This document shows positions 25,901 to 35,203 of a DNA stretch of 64,000 bases, in pieces. The stretch spans positions 3,224,001 through 3,288,000 of the forward strand of contig NZ_CP104854.1 of assembly GCF_050916235.1 (NCBI RefSeq). Direction: 5' to 3'. Made by a program: the position numbers and the translations under genes. Each line of letters starts with the position of its first letter. Position 1 is the first letter of the stretch. The notes below the pieces were generated by a model. That model saw only the letters and a program-made list of their open reading frames with translations, was not told the origin of the DNA and searched no databases. The DNA comes from Maridesulfovibrio sp050916235. GTDB lineage: Bacteria; Desulfobacterota; Desulfovibrionia; Desulfovibrionales; Desulfovibrionaceae.

Positions 25901-26935
25901 ATGTTTAATTTAAATAATAAACTCGGAAAGAGCGGGGCAGTCGCCTCGCTCTTTCTGCTGTTTGCTCTTCTGATCTTTCCGGCTGTATCGTCAGCCGCTG
26001 TTGATGCCGATTCCCTGCTCAAGCAGGCCCGTGACGCACTCGCCGTCGGGCATATAGACCAGGCTTGTGCCCTGTTCGAAAAGGTTCCCGCTCCCGGCGT
26101 GGAAGGGGATGACGGACAGTTCGTCTATTCCCGCATGCAGCTTGCCCGTCTCAGCTATTCCATGAAAGATCCGGTCAAGGCCCGCTCCTATGCGGAGCAG
26201 GTTGTGGCCGTTTATCCGGACAACGTGGAAGCAAAGAATTTCCTGACCTCTCTCGACCGGGAAACCAGACCCGAATGGCAGAAGACCCTTGACGACTGCA
26301 AGCGGTTCATGCCGAACCTGCTTAAGGGTGCGTCCATGACGCTCGTGCTGGTATTCTTCACCATGATCGTCTCACCCATCGGCGGCCTGTTCATCGCGTT
26401 GGGCAAGATCAGCCGTATGCAGCCGTTCACCTCCATCAGCTGGTTCATCATCTGGTTCTTCCGCGGCACACCGCTTCTGCTGCAGCTGTTCTTTATTTAT
26501 TACGGACTGCCTGCGATAGGCATTACTCTTTCTCCGCTGGCTGCGGCACTTATCGGTCTGGGTATCAACTACTCGGCCTATCTCGCCGAGATCATCAGGG
26601 CCGGAATCGAATCCATCGACGACGGACAGACCGAGGCAGCCAAGGCTCTTGGCATGACCTACGGCCAGACCATGCGCCGGGTCATCATCCCCCAGACGTA
26701 CAAGCGGATCATCCCGCCCATCGCCAACGAGTTCATTGCGCTCATCAAGGACACCGCCCTTGTATCCACCATCGCCATGGTTGAACTCATGCGTGCGGCG
26801 GATCAGATGTTCAACGCATATTTTAACGTGACCGTGCTTGTAATGGCGGCGGCCATCTATCTCATTTTCACCACCGTGTTCACCTTCGTTTTCGAGAAGA
26901 TTGAATATAAGGTGGGAATATACGAAAGGCGTTAA
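25901..26935 (+). CDS. Amino acid ABC permease with N-terminal TPR-like domain
   Basis: 344 residues, about 120 longer than typical HisM/GlnP permeases. Residues 11-33 form a signal-like hydrophobic stretch ending in SSAA, then 35-120 form a helical, TPR-like region (DADSLLKQARDALAVGHIDQ, ..., YAEQVVAVYPDNVEAKNFL). The permease proper follows, with RGTPLLLQ (188-195) and the EAA loop EIIRAGIESIDDGQTEAAKA (230-249). It starts three bases after the receptor gene and ends directly at the ATPase start. The extra domain would lie on the periplasmic side if 11-33 is a signal or anchor. See findings. Confidence 0.9.
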   Translation: MFNLNNKLGKSGAVASLFLLFALLIFPAVSSAAVDADSLLKQARDALAVGHIDQACALFEKVPAPGVEGDDGQFVYSRMQLARLSYSMKDPVKARSYAEQVVAVYPDNVEAKNFLTSLDRETRPEWQKTLDDCKRFMPNLLKGASMTLVLVFFTMIVSPIGGLFIALGKISRMQPFTSISWFIIWFFRGTPLLLQLFFIYYGLPAIGITLSPLAAALIGLGINYSAYLAEIIRAGIESIDDGQTEAAKALGMTYGQTMRRVIIPQTYKRIIPPIANEFIALIKDTALVSTIAMVELMRAADQMFNAYFNVTVLVMAAAIYLIFTTVFTFVFEKIEYKVGIYERR

Positions 26936-27700
26936 ATGGAAACTATTTTAGAACTCAAGCAAGTCGTCAAGCGGTTCGGTAAGCTTACCGCGGTCAATCA
27001 TATCGACCTTAAGATCAACAGGGGCGAGAAGGTTGTAATCGTCGGTCCCAGCGGATCTGGTAAGTCTACACTGCTCAGGACCATGAATTTTCTCGAGACC
27101 ATCGATTCCGGGGAAATCCAGTTCGAAGGCAAGCCCTGCGGCTACATTTACAAGGACGGAAATCCGGTGCTGGATTCCCAGAAGAATCTCTGTGCCCTTC
27201 GCTCCGAGATCGGCATGGTATTCCAGCAGTTCAACCTGTTCCCGCACATGACTGTGCTCCAGAACGTTATGGAGGGGCAGGTCACCGTGCTCAAGAAGAG
27301 CAGGGAAGAAGCCGAGGAAGTCGCTTTGCAGATGCTGAACAAGGTCGGGCTGTCTGACAGGGCCACCGTTTTTCCGGTGACACTCTCCGGCGGCCAGAAA
27401 CAGCGTGTTGCCATTGCCCGGGCATTGGCCATGAAGCCCAAGATGATGCTTTTCGATGAGCCCACCTCCGCACTCGATCCCGAGCTGGTCGGAGAGGTCT
27501 TCGATACCATCCGTTCCCTGGCCGAGGACGGCATGACCATGGTCATCGTCACTCACAACATGGGCTTTGCCCGTGAAATTGCCGATACAGTAATATTCAT
27601 GGAGACCGGTGATTTCATCGCTACCGGAACTCCTGCCGAATTCTTTTCCGCGGAAACGCAGCATCCGCGCATCAAGGAATTCATGGATAAGCTGCTCTAA
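26936..27700 (+). CDS. Amino acid ABC transporter ATPase (GlnQ/HisP type)
   Basis: 254-residue cytoplasmic ATPase. Walker A VGPSGSGKST (36-45), Q-loop in VFQQFNLFPHMT, signature LSGGQKQR, Walker B LFDEPTSALDPE and the H-loop VTHNMGFAREIAD. A short insertion after residue 70 (YIYKDGNPVLDSQ) resembles that of HisP. The start abuts the permease stop. It is the last gene of the operon, before a strong terminator. Confidence 0.95.
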   Translation: METILELKQVVKRFGKLTAVNHIDLKINRGEKVVIVGPSGSGKSTLLRTMNFLETIDSGEIQFEGKPCGYIYKDGNPVLDSQKNLCALRSEIGMVFQQFNLFPHMTVLQNVMEGQVTVLKKSREEAEEVALQMLNKVGLSDRATVFPVTLSGGQKQRVAIARALAMKPKMMLFDEPTSALDPELVGEVFDTIRSLAEDGMTMVIVTHNMGFAREIADTVIFMETGDFIATGTPAEFFSAETQHPRIKEFMDKLL

Positions 27701-27748
27701 ATTCCTGCCGCTCATTCGCACAGGAGACGGCTGTTGCATTAAAAAACG

Positions 27749-27786
27749 GGGACCGCAGTATCATTCGTGATACCGCGGTCCCTTTT
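27749..27786 (+). terminator. Terminator with TTCG tetraloop
   Basis: A 15-bp stem with one mismatch (GGGACCGCAGTATCA at 27749-27763; right arm 27768-27782), closed by TTCG and followed by TTTT. Ends the ABC transporter operon. Confidence 0.85.
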
Positions 27787-27913
27787 CTGTGTCCTTGTGG
27801 CAGTCTGTGTGGATGTGTTACTTATTTTGAGGTGTTTCGGGCGTGAGGTCTCCGCGTATAAATCAAATCGAGCAAAAGCGCACAGCGCATCAAAGAATAG
27901 GAAGGAGATTCGA

Positions 27914-28438
27914 ATGAAACTGAAAGATAAACGTGTGTTGATGTTTGTGGATAATGTTTTCGAGGACATGGAACTTCTGTACCCCTATTACCGTTTGATA
28001 GAGGAGGGAGCCGAGGTTGTTGTCGCCGGTCCTGAGTATGGAGAGGTCTACACAGGCAAAAACGGGTATCCTTTCCGTTCAACTGCCGCCATCGCCGACA
28101 TGAATGCTGATGATTTCGACCTGCTGGTGATTGCGGGCGGCTTTGCTCCTGATAAACTTCGCCGTGATCCCAAAGTGCTTGAACTTACCCGTGAGATTCA
28201 TGAGGCCGGAAAAGTTGTGGCCCATATCTGCCATGCCGGCTGGATTCCCATTTCCGCGAGGATCATGAAGGGCTTCACCTGCACTTCCACCCCCGGAATC
28301 AAGGATGACCTTGAGAACGCCGGAGCCATCTGGGTGGACGAAGAGGTCGTTGTGGACCGCAATCAGGTTTCTTCCCGCAAGCCGGACGACCTGCCTGCCT
28401 TCTGCCGTGAGATTATAAAACTTGCAGCCAAGTCATAG
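27914..28438 (+). CDS. DJ-1/PfpI family protein
   Basis: 174 residues starting MKLKDKRVLMFVDNVFEDME behind AAGGAGA; a longer frame to 27767 crosses the preceding terminator and is rejected. The nucleophile elbow is HICHAGWIPISA (Cys followed by His) and the conserved Glu is in VFEDMEL, the PfpI/YhbO arrangement. Members act as deglycases, glyoxalases or peptidases; the substrate here is unknown. Single gene, converging on a chemoreceptor. Confidence 0.9.
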   Translation: MKLKDKRVLMFVDNVFEDMELLYPYYRLIEEGAEVVVAGPEYGEVYTGKNGYPFRSTAAIADMNADDFDLLVIAGGFAPDKLRRDPKVLELTREIHEAGKVVAHICHAGWIPISARIMKGFTCTSTPGIKDDLENAGAIWVDEEVVVDRNQVSSRKPDDLPAFCREIIKLAAKS

Positions 28439-28454
28439 TGGACAAGACCGTTGA

Positions 28455-28485
28455 AAGCCCTGTGCGTTTATAATGCACAGGGCTT
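28455..28485. terminator. Hairpin between converging PfpI and chemoreceptor genes
   Basis: AAGCCCTGTGC (28455-28465) pairs perfectly with GCACAGGGCTT (28475-28485) around a nine-base loop. T-runs are weak on both sides, but the position between converging genes suggests a shared terminator. Confidence 0.6.
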
Positions 28486-28514
28486 CATGGTTGTCTGTCG
28501 CCGATTTTAAGGGA

Positions 28515-30065
28515 CTATTTTATTTTGAAGAATGCTGTTTCTTCTGCCAGCTCATCAGCCTGATCGGAAAGCTCTTTGGTCGTGGCTGCAATCTGCTCAG
28601 CAGCAGAAGCATTTTGCTGGATGACATTGTCCAGTTCCTGCAGGGCAGTGTTTACCTGCGAAGCTCCTTCTCCCTGTTCGCGGCTGGCCGCCGCTATTTC
28701 CTGAACATATTCTGCTGTTTTCTGAATTTCAGGCACCAGTGCCGCCAGTTTCTGTTCCGCCAGGTTGGCGACTGTGGAGCTGGAATTAGAAATGGTGATT
28801 ATTTCTACAGCTGCTTTTCCGCTCCTCTCGGCAAGTTTGCGCACTTCTGATGCCACAACGGCAAATCCCTTGCCATGTTCCCCTGCACGGGCCGCCTCAA
28901 TTGCGGCATTCAGGGCCAGCAGGTTTGTCTGGCGGGCAATATCATCAATAACCAGAATCTTGTCCGCTATTTTTGTCAGGGCCTCCAGAGCCTGTGAGAG
29001 GGCCTTACCGCTTTCCTGTGCATCAACTGCCGCCTGCCTTGCAATTGCTTCGGTCTTGTTGGAGTTTTCGGCGTTCTGCTTGATGCTGGAAGTCATTTCT
29101 TCCATTGTTGATGCTACTTCCTGAATACTGGAGGCCTGACTTGCGGCTCCGTCAGCCAGGCTTTGCGCTGCATCGGACAATTCGCTGCTGCCGGTACTGA
29201 CTGATGATGTTGCCTGTATAACTGACTCGATTACATGGGTAACACTTTCCATCATTGTGTTCAGGGAATCCTTTACCTTGCCTACCTCGTCGTGGCGATC
29301 CACTTTCAGCCTGTTGGTGAAATCCCCGTTAGCCATGGAGTTGGTCTGTTCCGTGACCTCTTCCAGGGGTCTGGCGACAGTGCTTCTTATGAGGAATATT
29401 GCTGCCAGTGAGATCAGGCCTACTGTCGCCAGAGTCCAGAGCGATACGTTTATTATCGCGGCAGAGGTCCGTTCCCTGGCCGGCTGCAATGATGTTATGA
29501 TCTCAAATGCCCCGTGAATTTCTCCAACGTACCAGCCTTCCTTGATGCCGCCTGTAACATCTTTGCTGCCGGCCGGTCCTCCGTGGCAGTACAGGCACTC
29601 TTCCGTCAGCTTGATGGCTTTGAAATAGCGTATCTGGTTATCTTCATAAATGGTCACTTCGTCTACTCCGGTGGTTTTCATTTGTGTGAGAACGCCGCTT
29701 TCAAGCGGAGTGGGGCGGTTCTGCGGACTCCTCGGTGATTCTTTCGGTACCCTGAAGCTGTACCCAGCGCTTTCTGAATTACTCATAACCATATTGATAG
29801 CGGTGATGACCGGGACGGCACTGACGATCTTATCATCAGGAATTTCAGAGAACGGTTTGATGATGCCGGAATTTAATTTTTCACTCATCTGATTACGGGC
29901 GGCCTCAGCCATATGGACTATGCTCTTGCTTTTGCTCAGTAGTGAATCTTTAGCCTCGAGGTTGATGGATGAAATCTGCAACACACTCATAATAATAGCT
30001 ATTATTGTTGGTCCGGCCAGGGCAATGATGATTGTTTTGGTCTTGATGTTAACTCGCTGCAGCAT
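28515..30065 (-). CDS. Methyl-accepting chemotaxis protein with heme-c-type sensor domain
   Basis: 516-residue membrane chemoreceptor. TM1 at about 11-31, a periplasmic sensor domain of the DUF3365/Tll0287-like kind with a CLYCH c-heme site (157-161), TM2 at about 203-227, a HAMP domain (STVARPLEEVTEQTNSM), and the signalling hairpin (DIARQTNLLALNAAIEAARA, then GEHGKGFAVVASEVRKLAER). No pentapeptide for CheR/CheB docking ends the protein (it stops AFFKIK). Desulfovibrio DcrA is a known c-heme chemoreceptor that senses oxygen or redox; this one may play a similar role, by inference. Confidence 0.92.
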   Translation of the reverse strand: MLQRVNIKTKTIIIALAGPTIIAIIMSVLQISSINLEAKDSLLSKSKSIVHMAEAARNQMSEKLNSGIIKPFSEIPDDKIVSAVPVITAINMVMSNSESAGYSFRVPKESPRSPQNRPTPLESGVLTQMKTTGVDEVTIYEDNQIRYFKAIKLTEECLYCHGGPAGSKDVTGGIKEGWYVGEIHGAFEIITSLQPARERTSAAIINVSLWTLATVGLISLAAIFLIRSTVARPLEEVTEQTNSMANGDFTNRLKVDRHDEVGKVKDSLNTMMESVTHVIESVIQATSSVSTGSSELSDAAQSLADGAASQASSIQEVASTMEEMTSSIKQNAENSNKTEAIARQAAVDAQESGKALSQALEALTKIADKILVIDDIARQTNLLALNAAIEAARAGEHGKGFAVVASEVRKLAERSGKAAVEIITISNSSSTVANLAEQKLAALVPEIQKTAEYVQEIAAASREQGEGASQVNTALQELDNVIQQNASAAEQIAATTKELSDQADELAEETAFFKIK

Positions 30066-30250
30066 GATTGAGCCTCTCGATATTTCTTTTTATTGCTGTT
30101 CTATATGGACGCAGCTGATTCAGAGTATCATCTGTTTGAGATTTGTTTCAACAGAAATGTAAGCGGTTCTCCATGTTGAAAAACTATGGTTCGCAATTGT
30201 TACCTCCACGGAGTTGATGTTTGAATGTCCATGCTTTAGTGTGAGAGGCG

Positions 30251-31357
30251 ATGAATAAAATAATATCAGAATTTTACAGAATTTTTATCAGGCCAGTGGA
30301 TCCGGGGATGTTCATTACCAAGTATGCCCTGAAGTCCGTTGCAGCTTGTTCTGTGGCTTTGCTGCTGGCATGGATGTTTGGTGCCGGGGGAAAGTTCATT
30401 CAGTGGTGCGCGTACGGATCGGTGGTTGTGGCCCTGTTTCGGGCGGGAAGTACACTGGCCCGTCGCAAGATGGTTGCAGCTGTAATTACTGCCACACTGA
30501 TGTGTCTGGTGCCGGTCTCCACATGGATGGGTAATTATCAGGGCTGGCTGGAAGTCTATCTGTTCGTGCTGGCCTTTATGGTTTTTTTTGTTCCTGTACT
30601 GGGCATGTCAGCAGCAACTGCGGGCATGGGGATCCTTATCGTTAATATGTTGGCCCTGACTTCACCGGATTCCTTTGCTGCGGGATTGTTCCGGTCCGGA
30701 GCACTGCTGTTCGGTGCATCGGTCTCATATCTGTTTCTGTTCCATGTGATGCCCATGAAGCCGGATAAGATTCTGACCCGTGCAGGTGCGGTGGCTCTGA
30801 CCGACATAGGCGACTATTTCAGGGCGGTGGCATCTTCCAGCGGCAGCAAGGCGGATCTTGATGAAATTTCTCAGATCCATGAGCGTTCAGTCGAATCCCT
30901 TCGGCGCTACAGGCGGTTCATGGAGGCCATGAACGTGGACCCGGTCAAGGAACTGGGAAGCTATGAAGGGCCGTCGGCTCTGTACGCGTTGCTGGTGCGC
31001 ATGTTCGAGGCCGTTGTCGGGCTGGCCAACAGCCGCCGTTTTGCAGACCACAGTCCAGTGTTTTCCGCCATGCGGTTCAAGTTCAGTGATATTGCAGGGC
31101 GCAGTGCCGTTGCCTTTGATGTGCTGGCGGCCAAGCTGAGTACCGGAAAGGGCGAGCTGGACCTCAAGGCCATTGAGGACGGTATCGCAGGGCTTGAAGG
31201 GGAACTGCTGCAACTGGGAGCCTACCGGCGCGATGCCGGGTTGCGTGATGAATTTCTTGAGGCATGGGGGGCCATCTACGGGCTCAAGAATCTTGTCCTT
31301 GAGTTCTCGGAGATGAACAAGGTCTGTTGTACGGGAGGTTCCTGCAGTGTTCGCTGA
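30251..31357 (+). CDS. FUSC-family membrane protein, first half-size protein
   Basis: 368 residues. The N-terminal half (about 25-170) carries five or six membrane helices, the C-terminal half is soluble and helical; this is one unit of the AaeB/YccS-type fusaric-acid-resistance fold, in which full-length members carry two such units. The last 11 bases overlap the next gene, which encodes the other unit. Substrates of the family include aromatic carboxylic acids; here unknown. The C-terminus has an odd Cys cluster (KVCCTGGSCSVR). Confidence 0.8.
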   Translation: MNKIISEFYRIFIRPVDPGMFITKYALKSVAACSVALLLAWMFGAGGKFIQWCAYGSVVVALFRAGSTLARRKMVAAVITATLMCLVPVSTWMGNYQGWLEVYLFVLAFMVFFVPVLGMSAATAGMGILIVNMLALTSPDSFAAGLFRSGALLFGASVSYLFLFHVMPMKPDKILTRAGAVALTDIGDYFRAVASSSGSKADLDEISQIHERSVESLRRYRRFMEAMNVDPVKELGSYEGPSALYALLVRMFEAVVGLANSRRFADHSPVFSAMRFKFSDIAGRSAVAFDVLAAKLSTGKGELDLKAIEDGIAGLEGELLQLGAYRRDAGLRDEFLEAWGAIYGLKNLVLEFSEMNKVCCTGGSCSVR

Positions 31358-32435
31358 TCAGTTCAAGATACTTCGTCGCGAGCTGCGGCCTGATTCCGTG
31401 CCCTTCCGTCATGCCGTAAAAGCTGCTGCAGCAATTACTTTTGCCGTTGTAGCGGCCCGTTTTCTGGAGTTGCGCCACGCTGTGTGGCTTCCGGTCAGCG
31501 TAATTGTTGTGATGCGTCCTTCGGTGGGAGGAACCCTGCGTTTAGGCTGGAAACGCTTGTGGGGTACTGTGTTAGGGGCTGCCGTCGGGGTGGGAATTCT
31601 ATTCCTTGAGCCTGGAACAGCAGTTCTTGCAAGTCTGATAGCACTCTCGTTCTTTCTCATGATCCTGTTGCGGGTTTTCAATTATACGGCCTTTTCCAGT
31701 TGCCTGACCATCGGGGTTATACTGCTGCTGGGCGTGGTTTTTACCGACGGATGGCAGTTCGGGCTGGAACGCATACTGGATACCTTTCTTGGTGTTGCCA
31801 TCGGTATAGCGGCCTCTTTCGGGGTCTGGCCCAACATGGCCCGCAAGAATCTGCGTAAGAAGATGGCGCAGTTGGTATCTCTGCAATCCACCCATTTCAA
31901 GAAGCTGTCCGAATCCTATCTTTACGGCGGGGTAAGGGAGGGAGAGCTGGTCATGAGTCGCATCGAGGCCTCGAACATGCTCGACGAATGTGCCGAGTCC
32001 TTTCGGGAGGCAGCAGCAGAGCCGGGCTTGCAGGGCTGGCAGCGCGAGGACCTGACCCGTCTGCTGCGGACTTTTACGCGCATGCACAGTCTGCTGGTCA
32101 GCATGGCGACCATCATCCGCCGCGGTTACGGCGGCCCGCTTCCGTCCATCGCCGAGGGGATGAGGAATATCCTGACCCGGACCGTGGACTACTATGCCTG
32201 GTTGGAGTGCTATTCGGCCACGCCGGATGAATGCCCGGAGGAACCGGATTTCAGTCAGGCTGTTGATGATTTCATGAAGGCTGTGGGAGATGCCCGTGTT
32301 CGCGGCGATTTTGAGGATGTTCCGCTTGAACGGCGCAATAACATATCGGCATTTATCTGGAATATCCGGGCACTGGGCAGTGAGATAGAAAGGTCCGGAC
32401 GCAGGATGCGTGAGCTGCGTTACGGGCGGGTATGA
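31347..32435 (+). CDS. FUSC-family membrane protein, second half-size protein
   Basis: 362 residues with the same plan as its upstream neighbour: N-terminal membrane segment including HAVWLPVSVIVVMRPSVGGT, the FUSC signature, then a soluble helical C-terminal domain. The start is GTG at 31347 behind GGGAGG and overlaps the preceding gene by 11 bases, so the two are translated together and probably assemble as one transporter. An AI-2E-family gene follows 30 bases later. Confidence 0.85.
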   Translation: MFADQFKILRRELRPDSVPFRHAVKAAAAITFAVVAARFLELRHAVWLPVSVIVVMRPSVGGTLRLGWKRLWGTVLGAAVGVGILFLEPGTAVLASLIALSFFLMILLRVFNYTAFSSCLTIGVILLLGVVFTDGWQFGLERILDTFLGVAIGIAASFGVWPNMARKNLRKKMAQLVSLQSTHFKKLSESYLYGGVREGELVMSRIEASNMLDECAESFREAAAEPGLQGWQREDLTRLLRTFTRMHSLLVSMATIIRRGYGGPLPSIAEGMRNILTRTVDYYAWLECYSATPDECPEEPDFSQAVDDFMKAVGDARVRGDFEDVPLERRNNISAFIWNIRALGSEIERSGRRMRELRYGRV

Positions 32436-32465
32436 TTTTGATCAACCTTTTATGGATGGTGACAT

Positions 32466-33587
32466 ATGTTGGATGACAGAACTCCGTACACGTTTGACCG
32501 CGTGGTCCGGCTGGTGCTTGGAGCCGGATTTATCTGGATCAGCGTGCAACTGCTGGGGGCCTTGAGTGATGTGCTGATCCCCTTTGCCGTGGCCCTGACT
32601 CTGGCTTATCTTCTCCATCCTCTGGTCTGTTTTACCGGGAGATATGTCAGGAACCGCACGGCAGCGGTTCTGCTGACCCTGTTGGTGCTCATGGTCCCGA
32701 CCGTTAAGCTTTTCTGGCTGGCCCTGCGTGCCGTGGGCGGTGAGCTTAAGCATACCGGAATGCTTCTGGCCAGTTTTGTAAATGACTCGGCCGTGGCGCG
32801 CCGTGCCGCCGAGTACATTCCCGAGGACATCTGGAAGAAGGTTCTTGAACTGGCTAAAGAGGAGGATGTGCGTTCCTTCCTTACCGAATCAGGGCTGACG
32901 AACATGCTTCAGGCCTCTGTTCAGAAAGCATTACCCGGCATATGGAATATTGTCAGCGGCTCGGCCCAGACTCTTGCTGCATTGGCCGGGGTTTTCGTCA
33001 TTATCCTTTATCTGGTTTTCCTGCTCACGGATTACGACAAGCTTTCCAGTTGGAAGAACCAGATTCCCTCCCGTTATCGGCAGCGGGTGGGGGCCTTTGT
33101 GGAAGAGTTTACCAATGTCACCAACCGTTATTTCCGCACGCAGGCACTCATTGCCCTGATAATCGGCTGCCTGTTTTCAGCCGGTTTTTTGATCATCAAG
33201 CTGCCGCTGGCCATACTTCTGGGGATGTTCATCGGGCTTTTGAATATGGTCCCTTATCTGCAGATAATCGGGCTTATTCCGGCATTTTTTCTTGCTGCGG
33301 TTGATGCGCTGGCTACCGGAGGAAACCTCTGGTACGCGCTTGGCGGGGTGGGACTTGTTTTTGCGGTGGTGCAGGTGCTTCAGGATGCTGTGCTGGTGCC
33401 GAGGCTTCAGGGGGAAAGTCTCGGTCTTTCGCCGTGGATGATCCTGCTTTCCCTGTCCATCTGGGGCAAGCTGCTCGGATTTCTGGGGCTGGTCATGGCC
33501 CTGCCTCTGAGCTGCATGGCTCTGGCTCTTTACCGTCAATGGATGCTTGAGAAAGGCGAGTCGTCCGTAGAAGTCGAAGGAACCTGA
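32466..33587 (+). CDS. AI-2E family transporter (PerM/TqsA-like)
   Basis: 373 residues with about eight membrane helices: two near the N-terminus, a large extracytoplasmic or amphipathic segment (about 80-160), then the rest, with the family motif PYLQIIGLIPAFFLAAVDA. Family members include the quorum-signal exporter TqsA and Na/H antiporter-like proteins, so the name is not proof of substrate. It is the third gene of the FUSC cluster; no strong terminator follows. Confidence 0.85.
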   Translation: MLDDRTPYTFDRVVRLVLGAGFIWISVQLLGALSDVLIPFAVALTLAYLLHPLVCFTGRYVRNRTAAVLLTLLVLMVPTVKLFWLALRAVGGELKHTGMLLASFVNDSAVARRAAEYIPEDIWKKVLELAKEEDVRSFLTESGLTNMLQASVQKALPGIWNIVSGSAQTLAALAGVFVIILYLVFLLTDYDKLSSWKNQIPSRYRQRVGAFVEEFTNVTNRYFRTQALIALIIGCLFSAGFLIIKLPLAILLGMFIGLLNMVPYLQIIGLIPAFFLAAVDALATGGNLWYALGGVGLVFAVVQVLQDAVLVPRLQGESLGLSPWMILLSLSIWGKLLGFLGLVMALPLSCMALALYRQWMLEKGESSVEVEGT

Positions 33588-33791
33588 CTTATTTCGATGG
33601 CGGAATGATCCGTGGCGGCCCGTGCATTAGTTCGGCAGTATGTGAACTTCTGACACTGGCTGCCGGGAACAGGAGCTGATCGATGGACAAGCCTCCTGAC
33701 ATTTCCATCTTTTATTAAATCAAGTGCTGAAAATGACGGAACAGGTTTGTCCGCTTAGCGGAAGGGGGAAAATCTCAACGCAATCAGCCGG

Positions 33792-34964
33792 TCAGACAAA
33801 GGAGCTTTCACCGGTTTCGCAGGCGAAGTAGACTTTGTTTTTGCCCCGTATTTTTGATTTGTACATGTTGTCGTCGGCCCGTTTGAGAACATTTTCAAGC
33901 GGTTCTCCGGGGATGTACTGGGAAACTCCGATACTCATGGTCTTACGTACCGGCATGTCGCCTTTCGGGTAGTAGCATTCCCGTGCAACTGCCTTCCGGA
34001 TTGCTTCCGCAACCTGTGTCGCCTTGCCGCCATCGGTTCCCGGCAGGATGATGAGGAATTCCTCGCCGCCGTAGCGGAAAGCCTGATCCGTGTACCGGAT
34101 GGTCTCCTTGATAACCCGGCCGACTCGTTCAAGCACAACGTCTCCAGCGGCATGACCGTATGTGTCGTTGTATTTCTTGAAATCGTCCAGATCCATAAGA
34201 ATCAGGCTCAAGGGGCGGTCAACCCTGTTGCAGGCTTCGACCTCCCGTATTGCTACTTCGATCATGTGACGGCGGTTGTAAAGTCCGGTCAGCTGGTCGG
34301 TGATGCTCATATTCTTGAAGCGTTCTTCACTTTCGCGCAGCTTTTCTTCGGCCCTCTTTCTTTCCGCCACCTCTTTTTCCAGCTCAAGGTTTTTCATGTC
34401 CAGTTCGTGCAGAAGCATGGCGAGCTGTGCAGCGTTGTCTTCCTGCAGTTCCTTGGCTTCCATCAGTTCTTCAATGAGCTCCTCGCGGCGAAGTTCATTT
34501 TCGCGTTCACTTGTAACATCATTGAAAATGCAGATGCAGTTGCGCAGACCGGAATCGCAAATTGTGACGTTGGCTACAGTCAGGTCAACAAAGCGGATTT
34601 CCTGCTGCTTGTCCAATATGGACAGGCTGAGGCTGGATTTGGCATCAGGGGTGCAAAAGAGGTTCTGCAGATATTCCTGGCCGTCCAGGTCATGCCTGGC
34701 GACAAGAAAGATATGCAGTGGGGAGCCTGCTGTTTCGGATTGGGTATAGCCCGTAATATCACTGAATGCAGCATTGGTGAGCAGGATCTTTCCCTCTCCG
34801 TCCAAAACGGCAATAGCAGAGCCTGCATGATCAAAGAGTGTCCTGAATCTGGTCTGACCACATTCAGGGCATTTCTCAAGAACATGCCTTTTCAGATCTT
34901 CATGCGTTTGCTTCAACGCATGGAATTCTTCAAGGATGGTTTCCGTATCAGGAAAATTGTTCAC
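33792..34964 (-). CDS. PAS-GGDEF diguanylate cyclase
   Basis: 390-residue cytoplasmic protein that should make cyclic di-GMP. A CPEC motif (32-35) is followed by a PAS domain (about 38-150), a coiled coil (150-215) and a GGDEF domain (218-380). The active site is GGEEF (299-303) and an inhibitory I-site RYTD (290-293) lies five residues ahead, so activity and product inhibition are both likely. Start is GTG at 34964 behind a strong GGAGGGG. It stands alone. Confidence 0.92.
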   Translation of the reverse strand: MNNFPDTETILEEFHALKQTHEDLKRHVLEKCPECGQTRFRTLFDHAGSAIAVLDGEGKILLTNAAFSDITGYTQSETAGSPLHIFLVARHDLDGQEYLQNLFCTPDAKSSLSLSILDKQQEIRFVDLTVANVTICDSGLRNCICIFNDVTSERENELRREELIEELMEAKELQEDNAAQLAMLLHELDMKNLELEKEVAERKRAEEKLRESEERFKNMSITDQLTGLYNRRHMIEVAIREVEACNRVDRPLSLILMDLDDFKKYNDTYGHAAGDVVLERVGRVIKETIRYTDQAFRYGGEEFLIILPGTDGGKATQVAEAIRKAVARECYYPKGDMPVRKTMSIGVSQYIPGEPLENVLKRADDNMYKSKIRGKNKVYFACETGESSFV

Positions 34965-35203
34965 GACTCCCCTCCAGTGATGATTCCCCTAATATTTGGG
35001 GATGTATACTACGCTTATTGCGGGACTAAGCAAGGAGTATTTTGCGTTTAAAAAATTTTAATTTACTCAATGTGCAATTTTTCATTCTCATTCATAGTCA
35101 GGAGTCTTAATTCTCTTGCTCTTTCCTCTATTTTGGACAAATATGAGCCCCGCGTTTTAAGTGCCCTGATTTATTTTGAATAAAATGAGGATTCAATAAT
35201 ACA

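Noticed and set aside
33671..33717. Eleven-codon frame with AGGAG and a CAGGAG/CTCCTG pairing
   Set aside because: Too short and the pairing is only six bases; resembles the 57.86 kb structure but much weaker.
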